Below, piece after piece: positions 1-10,000 of a DNA stretch of 15,928 nucleotides. The first letter of the stretch is position 1. Each line of letters opens with the position of its first letter. Below the pieces are notes generated by a model, which saw nothing but the letters and a program-made list of their open reading frames with translations, was not told where the DNA came from and made no database searches. The translations under genes were made by a program, and so were the position numbers. This DNA is from Isotricha intestinalis (Eukaryota; Ciliophora; Litostomatea; Vestibuliferida; Isotrichidae), in contig JAJJLU010004255.1 of NCBI GenBank assembly GCA_023807065.1, forward strand, positions 1-15,928, given 5' to 3'.

Positions 1-861
1 TTGTATTTTTTTTAATCATAGGAATCATATTATCTTTACTTCCAACTCCTAAAGTTAAAGGAATTACATCTTTAATATTTAAATTAAAATCATTATCATC
101 ATTTAAATATGAATTCCCACAAGCAACTATTGCAGCTCCATAAGCAACAGCTTCATCAGCATTTATTGTTTTAGATAATATTAATTTACTTTCTCCACCA
201 AAATATTCTTTTATCATTTCTTGTATTTTTGGAATTCTTGATGAACCACCTACTAACACAACTTCATCAATTTCTTCTTTTTTAAATCCAGATTCTTCAA
301 TAGTTTGTTTTAATATTATTATGCATCTTTGAAATATTTTTTCACATAAATCTTCTAATTTCGCTTTATCAATAGTTATACTAAAATCTTCTCCTTTTGC
401 AAGACAATCAATATCAATATCAGCTTCATCAACGCCAGAGAGAAATTTCTTAACTTTCTCACATTCATTTTTAACTCTCCTTATAGCAGTTTTATTATTA
501 GAAATATCAATTCCAGTTAATTCTTTAAATTCTTGAATACAATATTTGACTAAAGTATTATCAATATCTTGTCCACCTAAATGAGTATCACCACCAGTAG
601 CATTAATAATGAAATTACTATCTTTAATAGATAAAATAGTAACATCGAAAGTTCCTCCTCCAAAATCAAAAACACAGACTTTCTTTTCATCTTTTTTTGG
701 ATTTTCAAATCCAAAACCAATAGCAGCTGCAGTTGGTTCATTAATAATTTTCAATACATTTAATCCTGCAATTTTTCCTTCCATACTCCAACACATGAAT
801 TTGTTGTAACTAAATCAATCCCAATTGTTCCTAAATTATCTTCATCATCCATATCATCCAT
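1..861 (-). pseudogene. Hsp70 copy with a large internal deletion and frameshift; runs off the left edge
   Basis: Reading leftwards from an ATG at 861, the first frame gives an acidic leader (MDDMDDEDNLGTIGIDL), then VTTNSCVGVW, matching the phosphate-1 loop of Hsp70, and hits TAA at 762-760. From 784 another frame is open for at least 261 codons to the window edge. It starts EGKIAGLNV and carries [65 protein letters not shown] and the beginning of the beta substrate-binding domain. Compared with the neighbouring copy at 935-2497, about 141 codons between VW and GKIAGLNV are missing, and the join changes frame. The phosphate loop also reads DLVTT instead of DLGTT. ATP binding by any product should therefore fail. 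The start lies 73 bp behind the stop of the neighbour, so the two are head-to-tail tandem copies. A shortened product from the ATG at 784 is conceivable. An assembly collapse between near-identical copies is an alternative explanation. Confidence 0.85.
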
Positions 862-934
862 ATTTCAATAAACAATTAAACAAAAACTTTTCAATAATTT
901 ATTTATTTAGAATATAAAATAAGATAAAAAAATT

Positions 935-2497
935 TTAATTATAAACTCTCGATTTCTTAATATCAATTTTCTTATTGTTCTTATTATCAGTTCCTTCCTC
1001 TACAGCAGTGACTTCTAAAAGAGAATATTTTTCATCAACTTTAAAAGTGACCCAAATAGCAGTTTCACCTTTTTTAGCAACAGTAATATTACTTAATTCA
1101 ATATCTCCTAAATAATCTTTTTCATCAACATATTCATTTTCTCCTTCATAAACTTTAATAACAACACTATTCATATAATCACTTGAAGTAGCAAATCTTC
1201 TTTTATTTTCGCATTCATTTAAAGGAGTATTTTTCTCTAAAATTTTTGCCATAATTCCACCTTGAACTCTAATACCTAAACTTTTAGATAATACATCAGC
1301 AACAACTAAATCTTCCATACTTGATAATTGATATTCATTATTTTTTGCTGCATAAATTCCTGCTCCATAAGCAACTGCTTCATCAGCATTTATGGCTTTA
1401 CTTATTTTTATTTTTTTATTAAAATATTCTTCTATTTTTTCTTTTACTTTTGTTATTCGAGAGGATCCTCCTACTAAAACTATTTCATCTATTTTCTCTC
1501 TTGTAATTCCTGATTCATTTATCGTCTTATCTAATATTTTAATACATTTATTTATCAATGGGTCTATCATTTTTTCAAAAATAACTTTTGATATTTGTAT
1601 GTAAAAATCTTCCCCATTTGCCAAAGCATCAATATCAATATTTCCTTCTTGTTGAGAAGAAAATTCCTTTTTCATTTCTTCACATTTTAATTTCAATTTC
1701 AAACGAGCTTTCTTATTATTAGAAATATCAATTCCAGTTTCATCTTTAAATTCCTTAATACAATATTCAACTAATAAATTATCAATATCTTCTCCTCCTA
1801 AATGAGTATCACCACCAGTAGCTTTAACAATAAAATTCTTGTTTTTAATAATAAGAATAGTAACATCGAAAGTTCCTCCTCCAAAATCAAAAACACAAAT
1901 TTTTTTTTCTTCATTACTTTTATCAATTTCATTTTCAATTCCATAAGCAATAGCAGCTGCAGTAGGTTCATTAATAGTTCTAATTACATTTAATCCTGCA
2001 ATTTTTCCTGCATTAATTGTTGCTTCTCTTTGATTATTATTAAAATGTGCTGGAACTGTTATTACTGCTTCTTTCACTTCTCTTCCTAAATATTCTTCTG
2101 CATCTTTTTTCAGTTCTTTTAATATTAATGCTGATACTTCTTCTGGATAAAATGTTTTTTCTTTGCCATCTATTAACACTGAAATTATTGGTTTATTTTT
2201 TCCATTATCTTTCACTTTGAAAGGCCAATGTTTAATATCTTCTTGTACTTCTTTATCACTAAAATTTCTTCCTATTAATCTCTTTGCATCATATATTGTA
2301 TTTTCATAATTTCTTAACATTAAATTCTTTGCTGAATTACCTATTAATTTTTCATTTTTTCTAAATGATATTATTGATGGAGTTGTTCTATTACCTGAAT
2401 TTGAATTTGCTATTATTTCTACTTTATTATTTTTCCATACTCCAACACATGAGTATGTTGTTCCTAAATCTATTCCTATAATATAATTGTGAGACAT
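935..2497 (-). CDS. HSP70: Hsp70-family chaperone lacking the C-terminal lid (520 aa)
   Basis: Cytosolic-type Hsp70 ATPase, a chaperone that binds exposed hydrophobic peptides under ATP control. The nucleotide-binding domain spans about residues 1-385: [15 protein letters not shown] (Asp10, Thr13), DAKRLIGR with Lys72 in the catalytic Lys position, [11 protein letters not shown] (Glu177), [14 protein letters not shown] (Asp204, Thr209, Asp211), VLVGGSSRI (340-348) and [10 protein letters not shown]. The interdomain linker reads DLVVADV (396-402) rather than the usual DLLLLDV. The beta substrate-binding domain follows (403-520), including SLGIRVQGG and [10 protein letters not shown], and the protein stops right after [12 protein letters not shown]. 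Typical cytosolic Hsp70s are about 640 residues, so the alpha-helical lid and the EEVD-type tail are absent. There is no signal peptide or mitochondrial presequence, so it is probably cytosolic. The ATG at 2497 aligns exactly with the family start. A broken tandem copy begins 73 bp downstream. Family assignment is certain; whether the lidless protein is functional is not. Confidence 0.93.
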   Translation of the reverse strand: MSHNYIIGIDLGTTYSCVGVWKNNKVEIIANSNSGNRTTPSIISFRKNEKLIGNSAKNLMLRNYENTIYDAKRLIGRNFSDKEVQEDIKHWPFKVKDNGKNKPIISVLIDGKEKTFYPEEVSALILKELKKDAEEYLGREVKEAVITVPAHFNNNQREATINAGKIAGLNVIRTINEPTAAAIAYGIENEIDKSNEEKKICVFDFGGGTFDVTILIIKNKNFIVKATGGDTHLGGEDIDNLLVEYCIKEFKDETGIDISNNKKARLKLKLKCEEMKKEFSSQQEGNIDIDALANGEDFYIQISKVIFEKMIDPLINKCIKILDKTINESGITREKIDEIVLVGGSSRITKVKEKIEEYFNKKIKISKAINADEAVAYGAGIYAAKNNEYQLSSMEDLVVADVLSKSLGIRVQGGIMAKILEKNTPLNECENKRRFATSSDYMNSVVIKVYEGENEYVDEKDYLGDIELSNITVAKKGETAIWVTFKVDEKYSLLEVTAVEEGTDNKNNKKIDIKKSRVYN

Positions 2498-3698
2498 GAT
2501 TTTTTTGAATTTATAAAGTTTAGGAAATTAATTATTTACATTTTTCTTTTTTTTTTATTATCATAAAATAAAAAAGATTTTTAAATAATTCAAAAAAATA
2601 TGGAATTAAAAAAAATGATTATTCAAATGTAAAAATTTATATTATTTAAATATTAATTTAAATTTTAATTTTGATTGAAAAGACCAATAAATGTGTTAAA
2701 TTCACCAACCATTATCCTATACTATCAAAAATAAAACTTTTTAATTTTATGAGGAATAAATTTCTTTCAAAATTGTGAACATCAATCATAACTCCAAATT
2801 ATTCAAATTTAATTTCATTTTTACTATATAAGAAAGAACACTTAAAATTCCTTTATTATAAGAAAAATAACAATGACTAGAAATAAAATGAGTAGAAAAT
2901 AAAATATGTTTAAAATATTCTTTCATAATATAATTCCATTTAAAATTATTTGGAAATATATAATTTTTATTAGACATATATAATTTAGATTTTTTAAAAA
3001 CCAAAGATTCAAAAATAATCAAAAAAAAGTAAATAATATTTGAACTAAAGAACCTTGATGATAAAAATAAAATATTTAACTAAATTAAAATAAAAAAATT
3101 TCATTGATTTTCTTCCTAATTGATTGAATGGTAAACAAAATAAATGATTGATGACAAAATATTCCAATGAATTAAATATTCTTTTCCAAATATTTCTTTT
3201 CTTTTTTTCTAAAATAAAAATTATAAAATCAGAATATAATAAAAAAAGATAACTATTCAATAATATATTTTTGAGAATTTATTTTTTTCTATCATCATGA
3301 AATTGATTCTTTTAAATTTTATAAATTAAAAATAAAATTGTTATTAAAATTATTAGGATAATACTATAAAAGAATATTGATATCTTAAAATTTGTTTTAA
3401 AATAATTCATATCTAAATAAATTAAATAGTATAATACTATATTTTGGATAAAAATATAATAAAGACTTTAGAAGAAGGAAATATTTTTGAAAATGTATAT
3501 GGTATTAAACAATTTAAATCTTGAGTTTTTAAAAAACTTTTTTATCCTTATCTATAAAGATTAAAATAAAACAAAAATCTAATTTTAAAAATGAAATATG
3601 TTAATACAACAAAAAGAATTATATTTCATTCCTATAATTTATTTTCAAAATATATAAAAAAAATCTAATAAATAAATTTTAAATTACATAAATTTAAA
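2498..3698. other. 1.2-kb AT-rich spacer upstream of the lidless Hsp70 gene and downstream of the secreted-protein gene
   Basis: Both flanking genes are on the minus strand, so the right part is the 3' side of the secreted-protein gene and the left part is the promoter side of the Hsp70 gene. Two short minus-strand frames (3045-3260, 71 codons; 2786-3022, 78 codons) lie next to each other in different frames. They end in TAG and TGA, whereas every supported gene here ends in TAA, and I recognise nothing in them. A one-frame shift around 3050 would join them, so they could be a decayed gene. I saw no tRNA, no clean heat-shock element array and no Hsp70 relic. Confidence 0.5.
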
Positions 3699-4544
3699 TT
3701 AAAAAAGAATAAAAAATAACCAAAAAACAGGAAAAAACGGATTAATAAATTTTCCATTATTTAAAAAAACAATATTAATATTCATAATTTCTTCTTTTCC
3801 ACATTTATTAATAATAATAGGAAATTTAGTAGCATAATTATAATTAATATCATTTTTACTAATGTAACAATTAACTCCATTTCCAAATTCTTTTCTATTA
3901 ATATTTTCAATTATATCACAATTTAATATTTTTCCATTAATAAATAATTGAGGTTTATCACTTAAAATAAAATCATCAAAATCAATTTTAAATTTTATAC
4001 TTTCATTTTTTCTAAAATCAACTAAATAAGTAATATTATGTGGTTCTGGAATCATATCAAATAATTTATTAAATCCTATTTCAAAATTAGTTTTAAAAGG
4101 TAATAAAATACATTTTTCAATTTTATTTGAATTTACTTTTGAACAATTAAAAATTACTTTTTCATTAATATCTTTTAATTTATATTTTTCTTCTGATTCA
4201 AATATTATTTTCTTATTAAAATCACAATATAATTTATCATCACCTTCTTTACTATTACAATTTAGATTTACATTATTTTTATTTTTTGTATTTTCTAATT
4301 TAAATAATCCATTTAAATTAAGTGCAATTTCTTTATTTGTTTGATTTATAAATATTATAAATGTTATATTTGGTGATGAAATACCACATTCATCTTTTAA
4401 GAAAAAATCTCTTATTTCTATTATATTTATGTAATTTTCATTTTGATAGTTATTATTTTTTAAAGTAATTTTTGTTTCATTTAATGGATAGGAATTAGAT
4501 AATATTATTAATAGGGAATTGAGGATAATATTTAGTTTTTTCAT
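3699..4544 (-). CDS. Small secreted, Cys-containing protein, possibly GPI-anchored; unknown family
   Basis: 281 residues; I do not recognise the family. The N-terminus (MKKLNIILNSLLIILSNSYP) is a clear signal peptide, with likely cleavage near residue 18. The mature part has eight cysteines (53, 96, 107, 134, 145, 209, 226, 248), an even number that suits disulfide bonding, and six N-glycosylation sequons (Asn22, 59, 67, 133, 170, 180). It ends in a short hydrophobic stretch (NPFFPVFWLFFILF) with nothing after it, as in proteins processed for a GPI anchor; a very short terminal membrane anchor is the alternative. The body is predicted by eye to be mostly beta-strand and rich in Ile, Asn and Lys. 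The product is therefore probably exported or on the cell surface. The start at 4544 is the only Met before the signal peptide, and the stop is TAA. It is divergent from the Hsp70 pseudogene at 4829, with a 284-bp spacer. Confidence 0.72.
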   Translation of the reverse strand: MKKLNIILNSLLIILSNSYPLNETKITLKNNNYQNENYINIIEIRDFFLKDECGISSPNITFIIFINQTNKEIALNLNGLFKLENTKNKNNVNLNCNSKEGDDKLYCDFNKKIIFESEEKYKLKDINEKVIFNCSKVNSNKIEKCILLPFKTNFEIGFNKLFDMIPEPHNITYLVDFRKNESIKFKIDFDDFILSDKPQLFINGKILNCDIIENINRKEFGNGVNCYISKNDINYNYATKFPIIINKCGKEEIMNINIVFLNNGKFINPFFPVFWLFFILF

Positions 4545-4828
4545 TCAATTTATTTTTATTTATATTATTTTTAGAAAATCAGACAAATGCTATTATTATT
4601 TTCTCTTTATTTATTTTCATTTATTTTTGATTGTTAGGTACCTTAATAAGAATGATAAAAAATTTTATAAAAATAATTAAATTTTAAATTAATAAATTTT
4701 TCTAAATTAAACAAATAAAAATAAAAATTCCAGAACCTATTTTTCCAAAAAATAAAAATAAAATAAATTTAAATAAAATTTCAAAAAAAATATTAAAAAT
4801 TAATCTACCTTTAAACACATATAAAAAA
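4545..4828. other. Divergent spacer between the secreted-protein gene and the Hsp70 pseudogene
   Basis: AT-rich stretch of 284 bp with long A and T runs. It should hold the promoter of the minus-strand secreted-protein gene and the former promoter of the plus-strand Hsp70 copy. I see no defined motif beyond AT-richness. Confidence 0.4.
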
Positions 4829-6586
4829 ATGGATGTTGAGCTTGGAATTGAAAATTGATTTAGGAACAAACTACTCCTGCGTATGTGTATGGATAAATGG
4901 CAAAGTAGATATTTTCCCAAATGATGTGAGTACATACACAACTCAGTAGGTGGTCTCCTTCACAAAATCAGAGCATCTTTTTGGGGAAGCAACGAAGAAT
5001 CATATCAACAAGAGATTCCAAAATACAGTCTAAGATCCATTTCTTCTCTTAGGGATAGCTTTAAAGACCCGATAGTTCAACTCGATATGAAACTTTGGCT
5101 CTTCAAAGTTGAGAAGGACCCAAAGAGTGACTGTCCTTTTATAATGGTAGATTACAAAAACTAGAAGAAGAAGTTCCTCTTCGAGGAGATTTTGGGAATG
5201 ATCTTTGAGAAATTAAAGAAATGTAACTACTGATACCTAGGATTCCAAGTTAATGATGATGTTGTGTCTATTTCTGCATATTTTAATGATAGTCAAACAA
5301 CTAAGGATGCTGGATTAATTGGGGAATTGAATATAATGAGAATTATTAATGAAACTATCACAGCTGCATTTGTTTATGGATTGGTGAATAAGAATAAAAA
5401 TGAGAGTACTAATAAGAATATTCTAATTTTTGAATTGGGAGGAGGACCTTTCGACATATCAGTATTGAGTCTTGATGATAATTTGTTAGAGGAGTGCAAA
5501 ATAAGAGGAGATACACATCTAGGAGGAGAGGATTTTGATAATATCTTAATAAAACATTGTTTGGAAAATTTTAAGCAACAAATAGGTACAGATATAAGTA
5601 ATAATCAAAAAGTATTAAGAAAATTGGAAATATCATGTGAAAAATGTATAAAAGATTTATCCTCATCAAACTCAGAAGACATCTATTCCTTATCTGGATC
5701 TCATGATTTCTTAACTACAATTTTAAATCCAGATTCGAGGAGATATGTAAAAATATTTTCCAAAAATGTATTCAGCCAATCAACGATGCATTAAAAGATA
5801 CATCAAAAAAATCAGAAGTAGTTCTTGAAGGAGTTCATCCATATTCCTAAGATAGAAGTTATTTCAAGATTAATGAGTTTAATAAGACATTGAACCCGGA
5901 CCAGGCAGTAGCATATAGAACTGTTCTCCAGGCTTCACTGAAGAATAACTTGGAAGAGGATGGATTAGATAGGTGGATCTTCATACATTCAACACCTCTA
6001 AGCTTGGGTATCAGAATGGAAAGGATGTCCACTATCATAAAGAGTAATTAGATTATTTCTTCTAAGTATTTGAACATCATTTACACAGAGATCACAATCA
6101 TAATTGTGTTTCTATTAATGTTTTTCAAGGAGAAAGAGAGTTTACAAAAGATAATCATTTTCTATAGGAAAAAGTTTTATATCTAGTATTAGGAAACTTA
6201 AGTTTGGGAAAGTTGAATTAGAAATAATTTTTGAATTGATATTAATAATATTTTAAAAGTTACTGCTATAGAAATTAGGAATAATAAAAGAATTAAAGAA
6301 TTAACTATTAAATGTTATAATGATAGATTAAGTGAAAATGAAATTCAAAGATTAATTAAAGAATGAAATAATGAAAAATGAAGATTAAGAAAGAATCAAG
6401 AGAGTTAATGCAAGATTGAAATTAGAAAAATTTTTAATTCAAAAAAAATAAAATTAATTTAATCAAGTGAAAAAAAAATATAAGAAAAAATTAAAGATTT
6501 TCGTGAATGGGGTAAAGAATATAATGATGAATATGAGGATTAAAAAAATTGAAGAAATGGAAAATTTTATTAAAGAATTAGAATAA
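4829..6586 (+). pseudogene. Formerly full-length Hsp70, disabled by stops and frameshifts
   Basis: Hsp70 similarity runs through all three frames in the correct order. It starts at ATG 4829; then come KIDLGTNYSCVCVW (from about 4856), [85 protein letters not shown], a Cys-Ile-Gln-Pro-Ile-Asn helix (about 5770), LNPDQAVAYR, STPLSLGI, INVFQGEREFTKDN (about 6115), DINNILKVTAIE, and a lid-like end (KDFREWGKEYNDEYED, then a helix to TAA at 6584). About 586 codons are represented, so the ancestor had the lid. Stops interrupt it at several points (TAG after Thr-Thr-Gln near 4950, TAA near 5030, TAG near 5164, TGA at 5231-5233), and there are several indels. The longest open part (5234-5794) has the phosphate-2 motif changed from DLGGGTFD to ELGGGPFD and NEPT to NETI, so its ATPase residues are lost as well. 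Base composition is uneven. Confidence 0.9.
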
Positions 6587-7027
6587 TATATATTGTTCAT
6601 TTTTTTATTGATTATTTATTAATTATATTAAGTTTTTAATAATTTTTTTCAAGTTTTTTGTTTTTGTGCTTTAAAAAATTATTATAAAATGAATTTTATT
6701 TTTAACAATAGTTTAAAAAAATAAATTATTATTTTAAAAATGTTTTTTCTATTTTTCATATTTCAGATTTATTATAAACATATGAAATTATTCTATAATG
6801 ATATAAATTAATTTTTATTCATTAAATTATTAAAATAAATATTTTTCTAAAATCAATTTTAATTTACTAAAAACTATATAAAGCATTGAAAAGTAATTAG
6901 AATATTTATTTCTTCATTATCATTATTTCAATAAAAAGAAGAATGAAAAAAAAATTAAATAAAAAAATTTTAATTTGAAAAATAAAAATAACAATTTATA
7001 AGAAATTTCAAAAAAATTTATAAATAG
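6587..7027. other. AT-rich spacer upstream of the PAS membrane-protein gene
   Basis: 441 bp of almost pure A and T with long homopolymer runs. It lies between the decayed 3' end of the Hsp70 pseudogene and the first exon of the PAS gene, so it should contain that gene's promoter. In-frame stops (TAA, TAG at 7021-7027) immediately precede the ATG at 7028, which fixes the start. No RNA gene or other structure seen. Confidence 0.5.
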
Positions 7028-10000
7028 ATGAAAAATGAAAATGATAGTTTAAAAAGAAAAATAATTCATGCTAATTATGATTTATTCTATTATCTTTTTT
7101 ATGATCATTCTCCTGGATGGTATGTAGAATTATTATATAATTTAATTGAATTATTTCAATCATTAAACTTTATTCTTGGAATGAGAGTAATTTATATTTT
7201 ATAAAATTTAGTTTCAAGAAGCTTGGAATGAAAATAAATTATATCTTAAAATTAATGAATTATTAAGATATATGTCACCTATTGATTTCATTTTTAATAG
7301 AATAAAAGTATTAAAAATCTTTTTAATATTATCTTATATAATGATTAGTTTAACAATGTTTTTATATATTTTTTTACTTTTAAAAATATTAAATAATCAT
7401 AGAATTCAAGAATATAAATTTTTAATATCTTCATTTAGAGAATTATTAAGAATAACACAAAAAATTTTTTTTTATCCAATTTCAGGTAAGAAATAAAAAT
7501 ATATAATATTTAAATTAGAATTAAATATGATAATGATATTTTGTAATGATAAAAGAGATATTTATATTTCTGATATAAAATGTTATAAAGGAATATATAT
7601 TATTTATAGTATTTTAAGTATTATTTGTCAGATACTATTATTTTTTCAAGGTTTATTATTTGCTTCTTTTTATTTTAAAAAAGTTGAAAATACAAATTAT
7701 GAAATGGTTAAATTTTTAATTGTTAATACTCCTTTAAGTTTTTTTTTTGTTAAATCTGTCTCTGTTATTATTGGAGGAATTTGTATAATATATCATTTTA
7801 CTAATTATGCTGTTTTTATTCTTTTAGTTATGGCTTTATATAATTCATATAATTATTGTATTGAATTAAAATATTTAGATCAAGATGAAAATTCTTTTCA
7901 ATTTTACTATTATTTTCATATCATTTATTTTTTATCTTGTTTTTTTTGTGCTATTGGATTTTTATTAAAAAAAAAATCTTTTAAAGGATTATTCTATGTT
8001 TTTTTTATATCAATTTTTTTATATATTATATATAATTTATCTAAATCAAAAGAAGAAAAAATATTAAGTTTTCAACATATTAAAAAAAATATTAATAATG
8101 AATTAACATTATTTTTACAAGCAAGATGTCTTACTCATGCAGTAGAAAAAAAAAATATTTCAAGATATGTTTTATTAAATATATTATCTTATTATTCTCA
8201 AATGGACAATATTGAAGAAGGAAGAATAAGTGATATAAATAAAAAATTAGGAGATAAAAATTTAATGAATAATAATACTGAAGACCTTGATTTATCCTTA
8301 TATCAAACAATAGATAAATTTTATAAAATTGCTTTACAGAATAATATGAATAGTATTATTTTAAAAATTTCTTATTCTAATTTTTTAAGACATAAATTAA
8401 AAAGATATACTAAAGCTTATATGATATTAGTAGAAATATTGGAAGAAGAGGATTATTTAAGTTTTTCAGAAGATTTTTATTGTTATAGATTAAAAAGAAA
8501 AATTGAAGATAGATTTATTGAAACAGGAATTGATAAATCAGAAATATCATATAAATATCAATGTAATACACTAATAAATTTAATATCAAAAGTATCTTCA
8601 ATTTATTTAGATTTATGGAATTTATTATTAAATAATAAATCAGAAGATAATATTTTTCGTTTGAATGAATTTGGAAATGAAATAAATATAATAATAGAAC
8701 AAATAGAATATAAATTTAAATGTATATTCAAAATGAAAATAAAAAACAAAAAAATAATATTATTATATGGATTATATTTAAAAGACATAATAAATGATAT
8801 AGAAAAATCAAATAAAATATTGACTCCAGAATTTATAACAGAAGTAGATAATGAAAAAAATATTGAAGAAACTTTAACTTTAGAATATGGAATTGATTCA
8901 ATTCCTTCTTCTTCATTAAATTATATAATAATTTCAGCAAAAATAAATCAAATAGGGATAATAAAAAAAATTTCTACTGAAATTTGTAAAATTTTAGGTT
9001 ATTCTTCTCGAGAATTAATAGGTCAAAATTTAAATATTTTAATTCCTGAAATATTAAAATATGAACATGATATTTTAATCAATGATAGAGTTTCAAAATT
9101 AAAATTTAATGTTAATGTACTTGAAAAAGAAAGTTGTTTTAGAAGAAATATATATTTTAAAACTTTTTCTAAAAATATAGTTAATATGGAATTAGAAGTT
9201 AAAAATGGTTATGATGAAGAATTAAATCCTTTTTTATTATGTAAAATCAATTATTTAAATGAGGATTTTTTAATAAAAAATAATACAGTTAATTATTATA
9301 TTTTAACAAATGCAAATTATATTATTCAAAGTTGGTCTTCAAATTGTTATCAAGAATTTTCTCTTTGTAATACAATGATGGATAATAATATTGATATATT
9401 AAGTCATTTATTAGAATTCACAAAAATTTATTTAAAAAGAACTTTTGGAATTACTAAAAAAGAAAAAAGAGATAAAATTAAATATTTAATATTAAAAGAA
9501 CTATATATTATTTCTAATTTTAAAGAAACTGTTACTTGGAAATTAACTAATAAACAATATTTCATGATTTGTGAAGAAATAAAAATTAATAATAAATTAT
9601 TAGCTTTTGTTTTTAATTTTAAAAAAAATATTGTTGAGGAAACTCCTAATTTAAATAATGGAAAAATAAAAACGTTTAAAAAATTTTCAAAAAGTCTTTA
9701 TCAATTTAAAAGCAGCAACATAAATAATTTTAAAGAAAATAATGAATTAGATTTAGATTTTGCTATTGAAAATAATTATATTCCAAAATCTTTTAAAACA
9801 GTTCAATTTAATGGAGAAGAAAAAGAATATATTTTTTTAAAGAAAAATAAGAAAAAAAGTTTTTTAGATATTACTGATTTTTTAAAAGAAGAATTTTTAA
9901 AACAAATTAAAGAAAAAGAAAAAGAAAATTGTTCTGAAGAAACTGAAGAAGAAGAAAATGAATCATTAAGTTATTCTTCTTCTTCTTTTTCTTCAAATAA

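Noticed and set aside
760..784. The Hsp70 deletion junction as an unspliced mini-intron (a GT...AG of about 21 nt is present)
   Set aside because: Removing that segment still yields a stop and cannot restore the 141 missing codons of the nucleotide-binding domain.
609..1993. Plus-strand frames at 609-809, 1392-1604 and 1802-1993
   Set aside because: They run antisense to conserved Hsp70 domains and show only the low-complexity Phe/Ser/Ile translation expected of the reverse of Lys/Glu-rich coding.
2498..2760. Heat-shock elements in front of the Hsp70 gene
   Set aside because: I looked for alternating GAA/TTC pentamers and found only scattered single units at irregular spacing, no more than expected in AT-rich DNA.
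4702..4941. Minus-strand 79-codon frame overlapping the pseudogene start
   Set aside because: It overlaps the spacer and the Hsp70 similarity on the opposite strand and has no recognisable feature; a shadow.
4950..5240. In-frame TAG and TAA in the Hsp70 pseudogene read as reassigned Gln codons
   Set aside because: One TAG near 5850 does fall where Hsp70s have Gln, but the same copy also has TGA, several frameshifts and lost catalytic residues, and all intact neighbours use CAA/CAG and stop at TAA.
5264..5794. The 176-codon open frame as an independent short Hsp70-like gene
   Set aside because: It has no ATG, lies inside continuous Hsp70 similarity extending on both sides in other frames, and its phosphate motif is broken (ELGGGPFD). 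It is the longest open part of the pseudogene.
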